This document shows positions 1-12,230 of a stretch of DNA of 64,000 nt, in pieces. The DNA comes from Balanoglossus misakiensis (lineage: Eukaryota; Hemichordata), in the NCBI GenBank assembly GCA_040954595.2, contig CM082593.2:5518001-5582000 (forward strand), written 5' to 3'. Each line of letters opens with the position of its first letter. Positions within the stretch are counted from its first letter, which is position 1. The translations under genes were made by a program, and so were the position numbers. The notes beneath the pieces are model-generated. The model ran no database searches. It saw only the letters and a list, made by a program, of their open reading frames with translations, and was not told the DNA's origin.

Positions 1-517
1 TGAAGTCAGCCCTGCACTGACGTCAAAGTTGAACACACAAAACCCACAATTAATATCATCACTGTCGTATATACACACACATAGGCAGAAACCCATCCAG
101 GGGCTTTTCTTGAACTTTTTTCGCTCTTAATTTTTTACTGTTTGAGTTATGTTGTCGCCTTGGAAAAGTACACATTTTCTTCGCTCATTACATTGTCTTC
201 AAGATGTAAAGGGCACTTCTGGGGTTATCAAGTCATACGTGGTGTACTAAAGACATCCAGACTTGTTATGATTTCAGTCGAGCAATATTTCTCGTTCGGA
301 TCAGCTACTATGATGCCGTACCGATGACATTTGAGTAAACTTTACGCAAATGTGAAAACTATGTGTATTTACGTATTCATGAGGAACTAGGACCTTGGAA
401 CCAATCAAATTTGACCAAACTATGCCATGCTCAATTGCACATTGATGATGGTAGAATTTTTACAAAACTGAACATCATTCATTACATATGACCTGAATGA
501 AACAAAATCAAAATCAA
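1..517. other. Left flank, no gene seen
   Basis: AT-rich sequence with a short AC repeat near 72-81. No open frame with coding character, splice pattern or RNA gene is visible on either strand. It ends where the outermost hairpin-ended repeat element begins. Confidence 0.6.
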
Positions 518-616
518 TTAAAGCTGCAAGCAGCGTTGGGGGGGCACAAGCGGTTCCCATGGTGACCAGCAAATTCCACGGCTGTATCTGCTGGGGATAC
601 CGAGACATGGGAAAGT

Positions 617-3600
617 AGGTCAAAGGTCACCTGAGGTCACCCCAAATTTGGGCAAAAAAATTGGACCCCATACTAGTCTAGATCCAACAAAAAACCAGAC
701 CCCTAGCCCTATTGGTTCGCCTGCAATTAGGTATGCACATAATTAATGAGGTCTTGTGTAAGACTCCATTATGTGCTCAATACCCATAACAGCCAGGGCT
801 CTAACTGCTCTGGATGCTGAGATATGGGAAAGTAGATCAAAGGTCACCCAAGGTCACCCAAAATTAGGGCATAAAATTTTGACCCCAGACTGGGCCATGT
901 CCAACCAATACCAGACCTCTAGCCCTATTGGGTAGCATGGAATTAGATATGCAGAAATAGGTCAAAGGTCATTGCCAAAATTACCAAAATATTTGTGTCA
1001 TGTCCTGGCAGCATTGGTACCCATGTCCACAAAATTCATGAATGTGGTGCTTTTACAAGAGGAGGTATGGGGAATATGCATATATAATTAGTTCTTTTAA
1101 AACTGGGTCAAAGGTCATGTGAAAATTGCCACGAAAAATTGTGACAACTTCCGGTCATATGATGACTCATATCCAAAAAAAGAATTTCCGTGCTGTCAAC
1201 ATTTTGGCTACAAAACAGAATTTTCATTTTTCAATGGTTTTCCGAAAATCCAACATGGCCGCCATAATGATCGACCAATCACAGTGCGCTTCGCAAACTT
1301 GATAGACATAGGTTAGGTGACCACATATCCCAAATCCCGAGAATCGGTAACCGCTGGTTCTGGAGAAGAAGATTTTTAAAGTTTTAAGTATTTTTTAAGA
1401 AAAACAATTGTAGCAAAAAAACTTTATGTGTGACGTCATGATTTCAATGGGGTAAAATGATGGACAGAAGGTAGGCTACCTGCACACCAAATTTGAACTC
1501 GATCGGCCTTGTAGTTTTTGAGTAGGACTCATTTAACGGTTTTCAGGAAATCCAATATGGCCGCCAGGTCACATGACTAATTAAATATTCACGGGCCACT
1601 GCACGTCTACTCATTGGCCCCTATCACCCTACCAAGTTTCAGCCCCCTAGGTGCTGCGGTTTTCCAGATCTACCTGGCCGAATTTCTCGGAAGAAGAAGA
1701 AGAATAATAATAATAATAATTAAAGCTGCAAGCAGCATTGTCCGGGCCCAAGCTCTATTATCTGGTCTGATTATTAGAAATGCACATAATTAATGAGTAG
1801 AAACATAATGCTGTGTTTTATCCCATGAAATATCAAGGTTATATCTATGTTTGGTGTTGATATAGTGTTAAGTAGGTCAAAGGTCACCCAGAGGTCACCC
1901 ACAATTTGGGCAGAAAATTTTGACCCATAGTGGTCCATGTCCAACAAAAACCAGACCTCTAGCCCTTTTGGTTAGCCCGGAATTAGGTATGGACATAAAT
2001 AATGAGTTAAGCAGGTGTCACAGGTGACCCAAAACTTTGGCTTTTCATTATGGCCCCATACCTCCAAACGCCAAGGCTGTATCTGCTGTGGATGTCGAGA
2101 TATGCAAAAGTAGGTCAAAGGTCACCCGAGGTCACCCAACATTTGGGCAAAATATTTTGACACCATAAAGGTCCATGTATAAAAAAAACAAAACCTCTAG
2201 GTCTATTGGTTCATCTGTAATTAGGTATGTGCATATTTAATGAGGTCAGCAGAGGTCAAAGGGGTCACGAAAAGTAGCAAAATTATTTGATCACATACAA
2301 ATCCTCATACATCAAAAACCAAACTTATAGCCCTATTGGTTAGCCTGGAATTAGATATGCAGAAAAAACGATGTGTCAAAAGTAGGTCAAAGGTCATTGC
2401 CAAAATTACCAAAATATTTGGGGTAGGTCCTGGCAGGGGTGATACCAATGTGCACAAAAATCAGAACTCTGGTACATTTAGAACAGGTAGTATGAGCTAT
2501 ATATGCATATATGCAGGTTCTTAAAAAAGTAGGTCAAAGGTCATGTGAAAATTGCCAAAAAATTTGCAACATATTCTAGTCATATGACGACTCATATTCA
2601 CAAAAAGAATTTGTATGCTATCTATTTTTAGACTAGAAAAATGATTTCTTAATTTTCACTGGTTTTTACAAAATCCAATATGGCCGCCATAATCTTTGAC
2701 CAATCACAACGCTCTTCGCAAACTTGATAGACATCAGTTAGGTGATGTCATACCCTAAATCCCATGACTCGGTTATTGCCGGTTCTGGAGAAGAAGATTT
2801 TTGAAGATTTTACTGTACTTTTTCGAAAATCCAATATGGCGGCCAAGGTCACGTGACCGCTCAGGATTTTATTGTCAATTTTTGAAGGGCAGAGGACATG
2901 TGTACCATACACCAAATTTGAACTTGATTGGCCCTGTGGTTTTTGAGAAGAAGCCATTTAAACATTTTCAGAAAATCCAATATGGCCGCCAGGTCACGTG
3001 ACTAATTAAATATTCACAAGCCACTGCACATCTACTCATTGACCTTGACCACTGTAGCAAGTTTGAGAAGTGTACCTGTAGCCGTTTCAGAGATCTAGGA
3101 GAGCAAAGATTGACATAAGAATAAAGAAAGATTAAAGCTGCAAGCAGCATTGTCCGGGCCCAAGCTCTATTATCTGATCTGATTATTAGATATGCACATA
3201 ATTAATGAGTAGAAACATAATGCTGTGTTTTATCCCATGAAATATCAAGATTATATCTATGTTTAGTGCTGATATAGTGTTAAGTAGGTCAGAGGTCATC
3301 CACAGTTTGGGCAGAAAATTTTGACCCATAGTGGTCCATGTCCAACAAAAACCAGACCTCTAACCCTTTTGGTTAGCCCGGAATTAGGTATGCACATAAA
3401 TAATGAGTTAAGCAGGTGTCACAGGTGACCCAAAACTTTGGCTTTTCATTATGGCCCCATACCTCCAAACGCCAAGGCTGTATCTGCTGTGGATGCTGAG
3501 ATTTGCGAAATTAGGTCAAAGGTCACCCGAGGTCACCCAACATTTGGGCAAAATATTTTGACCCCATACTTGTCCATGTATAACAAAAACAAAACCTCTA

Positions 3601-3796
3601 GGTCTATTGGTTCATCTGTAATTAGGTATGTGCATATTTAATGAGGTCAGCAGAGGTCAAAGGGGTCATGAAAAGTAGCAACATTTTTTGATCACATACG
3701 AATCCACATACATCAAAAACCAAAATGATAGCCTTAAAGGTTAGCCTGGAATTAGATATGCAGAAAAATGATGCGCCAAAAGTAGGTCAAAGGTCA
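617..3796 (+). promoter_or_regulatory. Dispersed DR1-type AGGTCA direct repeats inside the repeat elements
   Basis: Perfect AGGTCAAAGGTCA copies lie at 617, 959, 1874, 2112, 2384, 2531, 3513 and 3784, with one-base variants at about 833, 1104 and 3288. AGGTCA-A-AGGTCA is the direct-repeat-1 site bound by RXR, HNF4 and COUP-TF class nuclear receptors. Whether any copy is bound is unknown. The motif is part of the element consensus and not a single promoter. Confidence 0.5.
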
Positions 3797-4606
3797 TTGC
3801 CAAAATTACCAAAATATTTATAGCTTATTCTTGGCATATGATGATTCATATCCATAAAAAGAATTTCTGTGCTATCAATTTTTAGGCTAGAAAGGGAATT
3901 TTTACTTTTTAATCGTTTTTCACAAAATCCAATATGGCCGCCATAATCTTCGACCAATCACATTCCTCTTCGCAAACTTGATAGACATCTGTTGAATGAC
4001 CACACACACAAAATCTTGTGACTCGGTTATCGCCGGTTCTCGAGAAGAAGATTTTTGAAATTTTACTAGGGTTTTTCGAAAATCCAATATGGCCGCCATA
4101 ATCTTCGACCAATCACAATGATCTTCGCAAACTTGATAGACATCAGTTAGGTGACCACATACCCCAAACCCCATGTCTCGGTTATCACCGGTTCTGGAGA
4201 AGAAGATTTTTGAAATTTAAGCCAGATTTCAGAAAAAAAATTGTAGCAAAAAAACTGCAACATTGACAGCATAATTTCCAATTACAAAAATGATGGGCAG
4301 GAGGTAGTCTACCAGCATGCCAAATTTGAAGTTGATCTGACTTGTAGTTTCTGAGATCTGAGATTTGCATTTTTTTAGAAAATCCAAGATGGCCGCCAGG
4401 TCACGTGACTAATTAAAAATTCACAGGTTCAATGCACGACTACTCATTGACCTTGACCACTGTAGCAAGTTTCAGAAGTGTACCTGCAGTGGTGTCTGAG
4501 ATCTAGAGCGACAAAGAATTGACACAAGAATAAAGAAAGAAGAAAGAAAGAAAGAAAAACCCCAACGAAACCAATAGGGCCCAAGCGCTGGCTTGCGCTT
4601 GGGCCC
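3132..4606 (+). mobile_element. Inner hairpin-ended repeat element (unit 3), intact
   Basis: This is the youngest and only contiguous copy, 1475 bp. It starts TTAAAGCTGCAAGCAGC with CGGGCCCAAGC at 3155-3165, and it has a GA-rich simple repeat at about 4520-4556, the CCCAACGAAACCAATA tail and a perfect 12-bp stem-loop at 4577-4606. Internally, a block of about 160 bp (ATGGCCGCCATAATCTTCGACC and what follows) is tandemly duplicated at roughly 3925-4205. It encodes no protein. Confidence 0.65.
4577..4606 (+). repeat. 3' stem-loop of unit 3
   Basis: The arms GGGCCCAAGCGC (4577-4588) and GCGCTTGGGCCC (4595-4606) pair perfectly over 12 bp around the 6-nt loop TGGCTT. The preceding tail CCAACGAAACCAATA is shared with the next stem-loop downstream. 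Confidence 0.9.
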
Positions 4607-4630
4607 TAAAAAATTCCAACGAAACCAATA

Positions 4631-4660
4631 CGGGCCCAAGCCTGGCTTGGCTTGGGCCCG
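4631..4660 (+). repeat. 3' stem-loop of unit 2
   Basis: The arms CGGGCCCAAGCC (4631-4642) and GGCTTGGGCCCG (4649-4660) pair perfectly over 12 bp. The loop TGGCTT is identical to that of the stem-loop just upstream, although the closing base pairs differ. Confidence 0.9.
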
Positions 4661-4692
4661 TAATAATAAAGAAAAATTCCAACAATAACAAT

Positions 4693-4727
4693 GGGGGCAC
4701 AAGCCGCCTGAGGGCGCTTGTGCCCCC
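4693..4727 (+). repeat. 3' stem-loop of unit 1
   Basis: The arms GGGGGCACAAGC (4693-4704) and GCTTGTGCCCCC (4716-4727) pair over 12 bp around an 11-nt loop. The arm is a different variant from the other two stem-loops and matches the variant at the 5' end of the outermost element. Confidence 0.9.
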
Positions 4728-5720
4728 AACTAAAAGATTTACCAAATATGAATTTATTCCAATCTTTTCCGCTATTATTCCATACTACTTTTTTAGTCAC
4801 TGGAAATGTCTGGCATGTATCAATCACGCACGGTTCCTGAACTGCGGAACGCTTGTTAGCAGAGACTTTGAACGTAATATTGGAAGCAGCAGGCCGTAAG
4901 ACGTGTATATGGGCGGCCAAATTGCTAACAAGGAATTCTCGGGCCATGACAGACAATTAGAGATCAACAGAGCAGACAAAATTGGCCGGTTTCCATGTCC
5001 AAGTTCTCAAAACCCAGCCGGCGAGACTTTGCACCCAGATGTCAGATGGCAACGTGCCAACTACGGGGAACACACTGAGAGTGTGTCAGGCTGAGGACGT
5101 CGGACGAAAACAAAATTTCAAGATGGTATGAATTTCTTTCGCTCGACCTGCTGCCCATTTTGAGCAAAAAAAACTGTGTTCGGGTACACCCCTGTAAAAA
5201 CTGTAGACTTTTTATTTTGTTTCAAATGATCGCAATGTGTGGTGTAGTTTACGTTTTCACGCACAATGTTCATTTCACACAGTTGAACTTTTTCACTTGC
5301 GGGATGTAAATCAGAGGAACGCGATGAAAGAACCACGCACGGTCTTTTCCATGTTGCCATCAATATCAGATGACAAGCACAAATAAAAGCGAGACAAACA
5401 TTTCTTTTTTTCAGTTTACACCAGAATAGTCCCAAATTCTACACTTCACTGCCGCAGGTGAGTATCTGGCTCACACAAACAGGTGCTTGCCACCGATACA
5501 TCGGTCGCACGTCAGCGAAATGTCACCAAAGGGATTTCTCGTGGGATTTCGGCCGAAACCAGCGGAACCCAAGAAGTGGTCAAAATCCCCGAAATATGAA
5601 CATGAAAGAAAGGTTAGCGTGACTGGTGAATGATTTCAACCCATGACCAATGTTGCATGGTCAGTTGCTCCAACAAACTGAGTCGGCAGGTGAAAAGTTG
5701 TTAGATTAACCCCCAGGCAT

Positions 5721-5734
5721 CCCCCCCCCCCCCC
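5721..5734. repeat. C14 homopolymer
   Basis: Fourteen consecutive C residues on the plus strand, the first of a series of long G/C runs in the window. Confidence 0.95.
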
Positions 5735-8700
5735 TCACGGGTAATTGACCATATGTAACCTGGCAGCTCGGACTAGCGCAGAGGACAGTCCATGCAGACA
5801 TGCATCAGTAGGGAGGCTGGGTACGTGCCGTGCTTCGAATTTAGAATTCCCATAAGAACAAGATGGTGTCTTGCTTATTCAAGAAACCTGTAAAATCTAC
5901 GGAAACCATCATTCATTAGATACAAACTTCTTCTGAGGAATACTAAATTGAAATCATACGCAATCTGGTACAACATTTAGGCAAAATTTGAACAATTTAG
6001 CCATGAGAAACATTTTACTGGTCCACACGCATCCCTTTTTTCCAGGAAACTGACCATCAGCAGTATTCTCATAACCACATTTTGTATTTCTCATTACATT
6101 TGACATGAAAACGTCCCTCAGCCAAGCATCTTGTAAATAAAAAGTCGCATAAAGTCAGAATGTGTATGCAATGGCCGACGGCGTAAAATCCAGGTCGAAC
6201 ATATGATCCACAAAAGACGAAAGGAGAAGAATTTTCTGTGACCGTACTGTTCCACGCATCAGTGACTCAGCCCCCTTTGAAAACCTGGAGGAAGCATCAA
6301 ATGCCGGACTCTGTAGACGTTTCCACTGATATTAAACAGGAAGTCAGGAACTACATTTTTCCGCAAATCCCCACGGATACGCTAATCACAGTACGGCCCG
6401 ACTGTTTACTCGGTAGAGAGCCACCAAAACAGGGGGAATCTCTACAGCGAAATGACAATTATATACATTGTTACATTCCAGTGTGTAAACAGTGAGATAT
6501 TTCTCTGTGAACTGTTGGAGCCATTTAGGGCCTCTTGACAGATGCATGTCAAGTGTGGAAGTCGTAAGTGGGAAAGATGTCTCTTTTACTGGTTCTACGC
6601 GGAGAACGTTTCTGTTCTTGGCCAACTTTGCCTGCGAGCAGGGCTGTGTTTTCTTAAAAAGAGGACCATGCAAGTAACGAATATATGCAGTCTGCAAAAT
6701 GTAACACTTTGATATACTATGAACCACAAAATGTCAATAATTGGGTGTTGCCATGGTGATTGTCATATGCAAATACCAATGACAATTTTCACTGGTTGCA
6801 ATTAAGTGATTGAGAAATGCTATGGTAGAATTCAAAAAGCAACATTTTAATGTGCAAATGTCCACTAAAATTATGAGTTGCTTCTATTTTGACGTGCAGA
6901 TGCACTTATGAGTTGCTGAAGCTGATTGGCTGTTACACCCAAGGTGCAGTTGCAAATTTTCGGCCTGCATCTGAAAAACATCCAGCTTCAAAATCTTCCA
7001 AATCGACGACAAGGTTGATCACTGTCGAGTGACACGACCTTGTCCGTTCCGAAACCCCGAATGCCACCGTGTTCGAAACAAATCTGGGGCAGACACTGTG
7101 TCTCGGCCCCGAAGTTGGCTCTCGGATGCATTTGGAGACGTGAAAACAGGTCTGCTGTCAACACTCGAGTTCTGTGAGGTAGACACACACACACATCCAA
7201 CGAACATACCATATCAACCGAAAGAATGTCACCACACGCTGGGGCTGGGGTCCTTGAACGGCCCACACCAGTATCCCCTGCACTCCCCCCAATCTACACA
7301 GAAACGACAGAAGTCCCCACTTCCCGGTGACTTGACCATGGCTTAATGAAGGAGAAAAACACTACATGTATATGGACGCTATGTTAACATAGACATCACG
7401 TACACTCTTTTAATGAGACAATATAATTGTTAAATTAACTATCGAAATTCAAAGCAGAATCACGTCCTGTTGTACATTCTACCCCAACAAACTACCATTG
7501 GACAGCCCTCCCTGTTTTGATAAACTCATTGTACGGTACTTTAATCTAATTATAGACGCAAAATTCATCTTTTCAAAGATCATTTATTTAGACAAATTTA
7601 AAAATGCCCACTTAGAAGACATGAAGGCTATAAGTATTTATCTAAACCAGAGAAGTTCTTTTCTGGAGTTGTTTTTAGCAACGTTCGTAATTCGATTTGG
7701 CCAAGTTTATCACCTAAAATTAGAGTCAATCCATTTGAACCAAGAGCAAGTACTTGATAATCTTTGATCTTTGATTTGATACAGGAAACTCCAAAAATAT
7801 CCCCCGAGAGTGGAGACAGCCAGTCAATATGGAAACAGCAAGTCTGGCCGAAGTGGAAGGCTGGACGTGATATAGGATTTCCGCGCTATCCAGCTAAGTC
7901 TGTCATTAATGGCAAATACCAACCTGCCAAAAGATGATTATGGACCGCTATGAAATCTAATCGATGTTGATCATAGTATGCTAGCAAAATAGGAGTGTAA
8001 GATGTCATGCAGGCATGGGGGTATAATGGTTCTCGTCATACTCTGTGTATCAGAGGGAGGCATCCTTTTTTTTTTCCGTTTTGAGGATGAAAATAAATGG
8101 GACGAGATGAACCAGTGTATGAAATGAATTGAAGATTTCCGTAGTGGACATTTCTGCAGTGAAAGGAAGACCAGACTAGAAGGGTGTTAAGCATGTTAAA
8201 TTGTTAAGTAGTTCTAATTGAGATTATCATATCAGGCATATTAAACAAAGATAGTGGAGAGGGGATCGAGAGAAACAGACAGATAGACAGACAGAAAAGG
8301 GACAACGCCGGAAAAAGGCACCTCAAAAAAGAGGCTGAGTACCAGGAAAGCATCCAAGTTACCAGAATCGCATGTGCTCAAAAGACACTCACGGCCTTAT
8401 GCAATCAATTCACCCACACGAGTGGTATCTGTAATATTTGACAGTGATGTCCAAGGGTGTCATTGCCAGCTGCTTCGGCGCCTCAAAAATGAACACATAA
8501 ATCTATCACAGAAGACTCCCAGGTATGCCAAGCCACTCCGAATCGGCCATTACGCCTCATTCATACGCAATCCCATCGCTAACTCATCATTTCCTGCGAG
8601 GATGGCAATCCGTGTCAGAGATCCCGGTATCTCTAACCTTTCGCTTTCCGGTTGCATTCCCTGGTAATTTTACAACAGTCTGGAAAAACATGTCCAATAA

Positions 8701-11700
8701 TAAATCCCGGGATTTGTCCTTGCAGTCAAGGAGGAAACCACGGATACCAGATGGACCTCGCCGGTCATCGACAAATTTCACCTGTCAAAAAAGAATCTCT
8801 TATTTCTTGGCAATCTCTTATTTTTTTGGCGATCTCTTTCAGAGTATGCTCGTAAGAAATTTATTTTCGTCTGGTGTTGTCTTGATTGATTACGCATGGG
8901 TCAGAAACTAAATTCCAAGTTTGATACGCGAGAATTTTCAAGTGATGGCAACTCCAGGTGTCCCACTCTTCCTGAGAAAAGCAGACAGTCATTCTCAATC
9001 TTGAAGGTTTCACTATGGAATTCTCTTCAGTCAAGATTTACAGAAATTTCAGATCTAGTAATATTTCATGAGAGTTAACAGTATGATAAGCCTCAGTTTG
9101 ACATCTGGGTGTTTGAAAATTCATTTTTTCTAGCTAAAATTGAAATCTAATTTTCGGATATTTTATCATTCCTGATCTTTTGGTCTGTTCGACTCTGCAT
9201 GTGCAAAACATGCCTCCCATTCTGTCCTGCTTAACGCATACTTTGTGGTTAGTACAGAGTCTGGGAGTGAGATGGGTTGATCCCGGCATAATTCTACCAC
9301 ATGGAAGCCACAGCCCTCGGAATTCACACGGAATGTTGAAAAGAATGGAATGAGCAATGAATAGACAGTTTATCGAAATTGGAAAACTCTCGGAAAAGGT
9401 TCCGGAAAAGCTACCCAAGGACAAAAGTCCGGATGAATCCTTGAAATGAAATAACTCCTCGTCAAAACCAAAATTTATGATCACTGATACACACATTGCA
9501 AGGCAGTATTCTCTCTAAGACCACACCATGTGGAACTCCAAGATCATTTTTCCACATCTACTGGTACAACCAACATGCAGAACTATTTCAAAATCTGCTT
9601 CAGTACTTGGTAAAGTTTCAGAGACAAGATTTCATTTTCAAGGAAATGGTACATTTCAGTGTATATGCATGAAGATTAGTATTGTGGGGTAAAACATTAT
9701 TTGGATGACTGACCATTACACCAGTGGACTTTGTTTGGTATTTTGGTATAACCCAATTGTTTTCAATGGTATGAGAGGACCACTACACTGTGAAATAGGG
9801 GAAGACTGACAGGGTCAACGCGTACAGTCACCTTGTCAGTGTAGGGGAGGGCCATTACAGCATATATCCTCGTATCACCCTTGAAAACCCTGGTGCCCGC
9901 TTGGAGAAGACGATGAAGAAAAAAACAAAAAAATTTACACGTAGGCCCTACAAGACCACTCCATGATTCCAAACAGAGGGGGCCACAAATCATCTCCAAG
10001 TGTAAATTTCCGTGGCGAGTCGCAGACCCGTTACTGGGACACTTGACAAAACGTATACACATAAAATGGTAAAAGGTACAGCTAGTGTTTAGGTTTCTCA
10101 TCGGCTGGTCACAAATATTGAGACCATGACTTATTTTTGGTCGGAAACCGTACCGCGTGTTTGCCATTTCGCAGAAAAGGACACATGCTAGCAATTACGT
10201 AGTTTGCGATAAACATTCAAAAACGGACAATATGGACCATCGGCGGCCAACACTAACATTACTCCCCCGCTATATACTCAAACAGAGCCCCCTGCGCCCT
10301 AACCCGTCCCGTGACACGTCCTTCGATTCTCCCAGCATAAACTAACAGAAATAGAAATTGAAGAATTATTTGTTTTTGCACCCATTGCTCCAGACTAGGT
10401 TAACAAAAAATTACTGACTTGGATGACTCAGATGACCACGAGGCCCGACTCCAGACTGAACCATTTACATCATGTCCAAATTTGTCAGTGAAATTTCCGC
10501 AAAATTTATAATCAGACTACAAAATTTATCATCCTTCTTTTCACAAATTTACAGGTCTCCCCTGCGGACTGAAATGAAGACGACTTTCCATGTTTCTGAT
10601 ACATCATAAATTGTCATGTGAACAAGAGTTTAGAGCACAGATTGACACGTGATAATATTTCAATCAACTTCAAACAATCAAGAAACTTCACTACACTTGG
10701 TTGAGTATCTTTGGTAAAAAATGTGGTCAGGTGACCACAAACAACAGCTCCCATTTGCTAGCATACCATTTAAATTTACATAGTCTGTGATCATGTGATC
10801 AATCACAGGCACTGTACGTGCATCGGTTGAGAATCGATTCCAGATTTTGGCACTGGACGTAGACGCGCTTTCTTTTTTTCCGTGATTGCCATCCTCTTTG
10901 ACACAACGGTGCATAAATTGAGACAATTTCTGAGATCTTGTTTTGACAAAAAAGACGCAGGACGGCGATCCGAGCTTGCGATGGGGGAGCTCTGTTGTGG
11001 TGATCTCTGATCGACGGTTGTAACTCACACGCAACAGTTGCGAAAAAACACCAGAGCTGAAATTGCTGCTTTGCGTTCAGCAGCAGAGAACGACTTACGA
11101 TCACTAGACAAGATCCTGAATATGAACCTTGATCATTAGAGTAAGGCACATCTCCACATACTGGTATTGACACACAAATAAAATCACCATTTTTGAAAAA
11201 AAGTACAGCTGCCGGCAAAACCGATGATTTTCCCTATCTCTCTATGACACGTGCCACATAAGTTCATGTTACTACAAACTATAACATTATCCGGGATCCC
11301 ATTTTTCCCACCCACCAAGGGGTCAGCTCCGTGATATCTATTTATTCCCGGACTGTTTGTCTTCCTCCACATACGGGGCTTTTCTTGTCTCTCTGAATTA
11401 TCATTCTTTCATTTTTTTTTTTCTCTTCTGGAGGAGTTACCAATCCATCACTACCACCGAAGTTCAGCATACCTCCCAATACTAGTTTGTTTGTCTACCC
11501 CGGCCCCCTGCACAACTCCATTACCACTGGAGTAATGTCAAGGCCGTTCGATGAACAGACTCTGAGGACACAAGCAGAATTTCTACTGCAAAGTATTGCT
11601 TCATCCAGCAGACTACCCCTTCATAAGAACATCTCTGGTTTTACCTTTATTAGCAAGATGAAAATTCAGGTCAAAGTGACTTCAATAAAAATCTGACCAC

Positions 11701-12217
11701 AGCATCGGAGTTTATGTTACGGTACAAGTGTTAGTCCGAAAAAAGTCGGTCCTCCACCGAAACAAATTGTGCAAGCCGAGTGGAATGCAATTAAAATAAA
11801 CAATTCCTGATTAATGTGGAGGCCAGAAATTGGCAAGGCAGCTGCGAGGGGAGCCGAAATTGTGTTCTTTAGACCCGTATAGGATGTCACATCTTGTTTC
11901 CTTGACCTGCTCAGGGAAGAGACAATGCACAGGGCTGGTATTAATTCCTGATGAGTGTTCTGTCCCCATTTGTTTGCGCGGCGGAGGGTACTGGGTTCTG
12001 TTTTAGTGCAACTCTGTCCCTAAAGTGTCCTCAAAGCGGGACGTTCGACCTTGGCGGGCAGACAGTTTTATTGGGGCTAATCAACAGTCCAGTAGCCCTC
12101 CTTAACGCAATGCATGGTGGTTTGTTATACAAAGACATCTGGTGTGTGGTGGGGGGTTGAGGATTCAGCTCCTAGTCCAGGCTTACCCTTCCAGGGGAAA
12201 ATCATGCATCTTGGGAT

Positions 12218-12230
12218 GGGGGGGGGGGGG
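12218..12230. repeat. G13 homopolymer
   Basis: Thirteen consecutive G residues on the plus strand, in non-coding DNA. Confidence 0.95.

Larger units (their letters stand above)
1720..4660 (+). mobile_element. Middle hairpin-ended repeat element (unit 2), interrupted
   Basis: The 5' end TTAAAGCTGCAAGCAGC is followed by CGGGCCCAAGC at 1743-1753. The body (AGGTCA repeats, then ATGGCCGCC-containing blocks) reaches the AGAATAAAGAAAG stretch at about 3131, where unit 3 is inserted. It resumes at 4607 with AAAAAATTCCAACGAAACC and ends in a perfect 12-bp stem-loop at 4631-4660 that starts with the same CGGGCCCAAGC. The uninterrupted length is about 1.47 kb, nearly equal to unit 3. It sits in the TAA repeat of unit 1, so it inserted after unit 1. 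Confidence 0.65.
518..4731 (+). mobile_element. Outer hairpin-ended repeat element (unit 1), interrupted
   Basis: The element begins TTAAAGCTGCAAGCAGC, followed by a G-run and GCACAAGC at 540-551. It runs to about 1719, where it is broken inside an AAG/TAA simple repeat by unit 2. It resumes at 4661 with the matching TAA repeat, then a TTCCAAC tail, then a stem-loop at 4693-4727 whose arm repeats the same GGGGGCACAAGC seen near the 5' end. Without the insertions it is about 1.27 kb. No protein is encoded, so it is non-autonomous. The layout (no long terminal inverted repeats, 3' hairpin, insertion at simple A/T repeats) resembles Helitron/Helentron-derived elements. I recall similar GCTGCAAGCAGC repeats with GGGCCC hairpins in fish genomes, but could not check. 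Confidence 0.65.

Noticed and set aside
4472-4956. Minus-strand frames across the stem-loops
   Set aside because: Proline/glycine-rich translation of the hairpins; no coding evidence.
7762-7780. Two adjacent CTTTGAT TCF-like sites
   Set aside because: No gene promoter nearby; short AT-rich motif likely by chance.
8710-8785. Minus-strand RRGPSGIRGF, three Gly-X-Y triplets after a good acceptor-like TTCTTTTTTGACAG
   Set aside because: The frame entered from the upstream collagen-like exon (phase 1) hits a stop, there is no good donor, and three triplets are too few.
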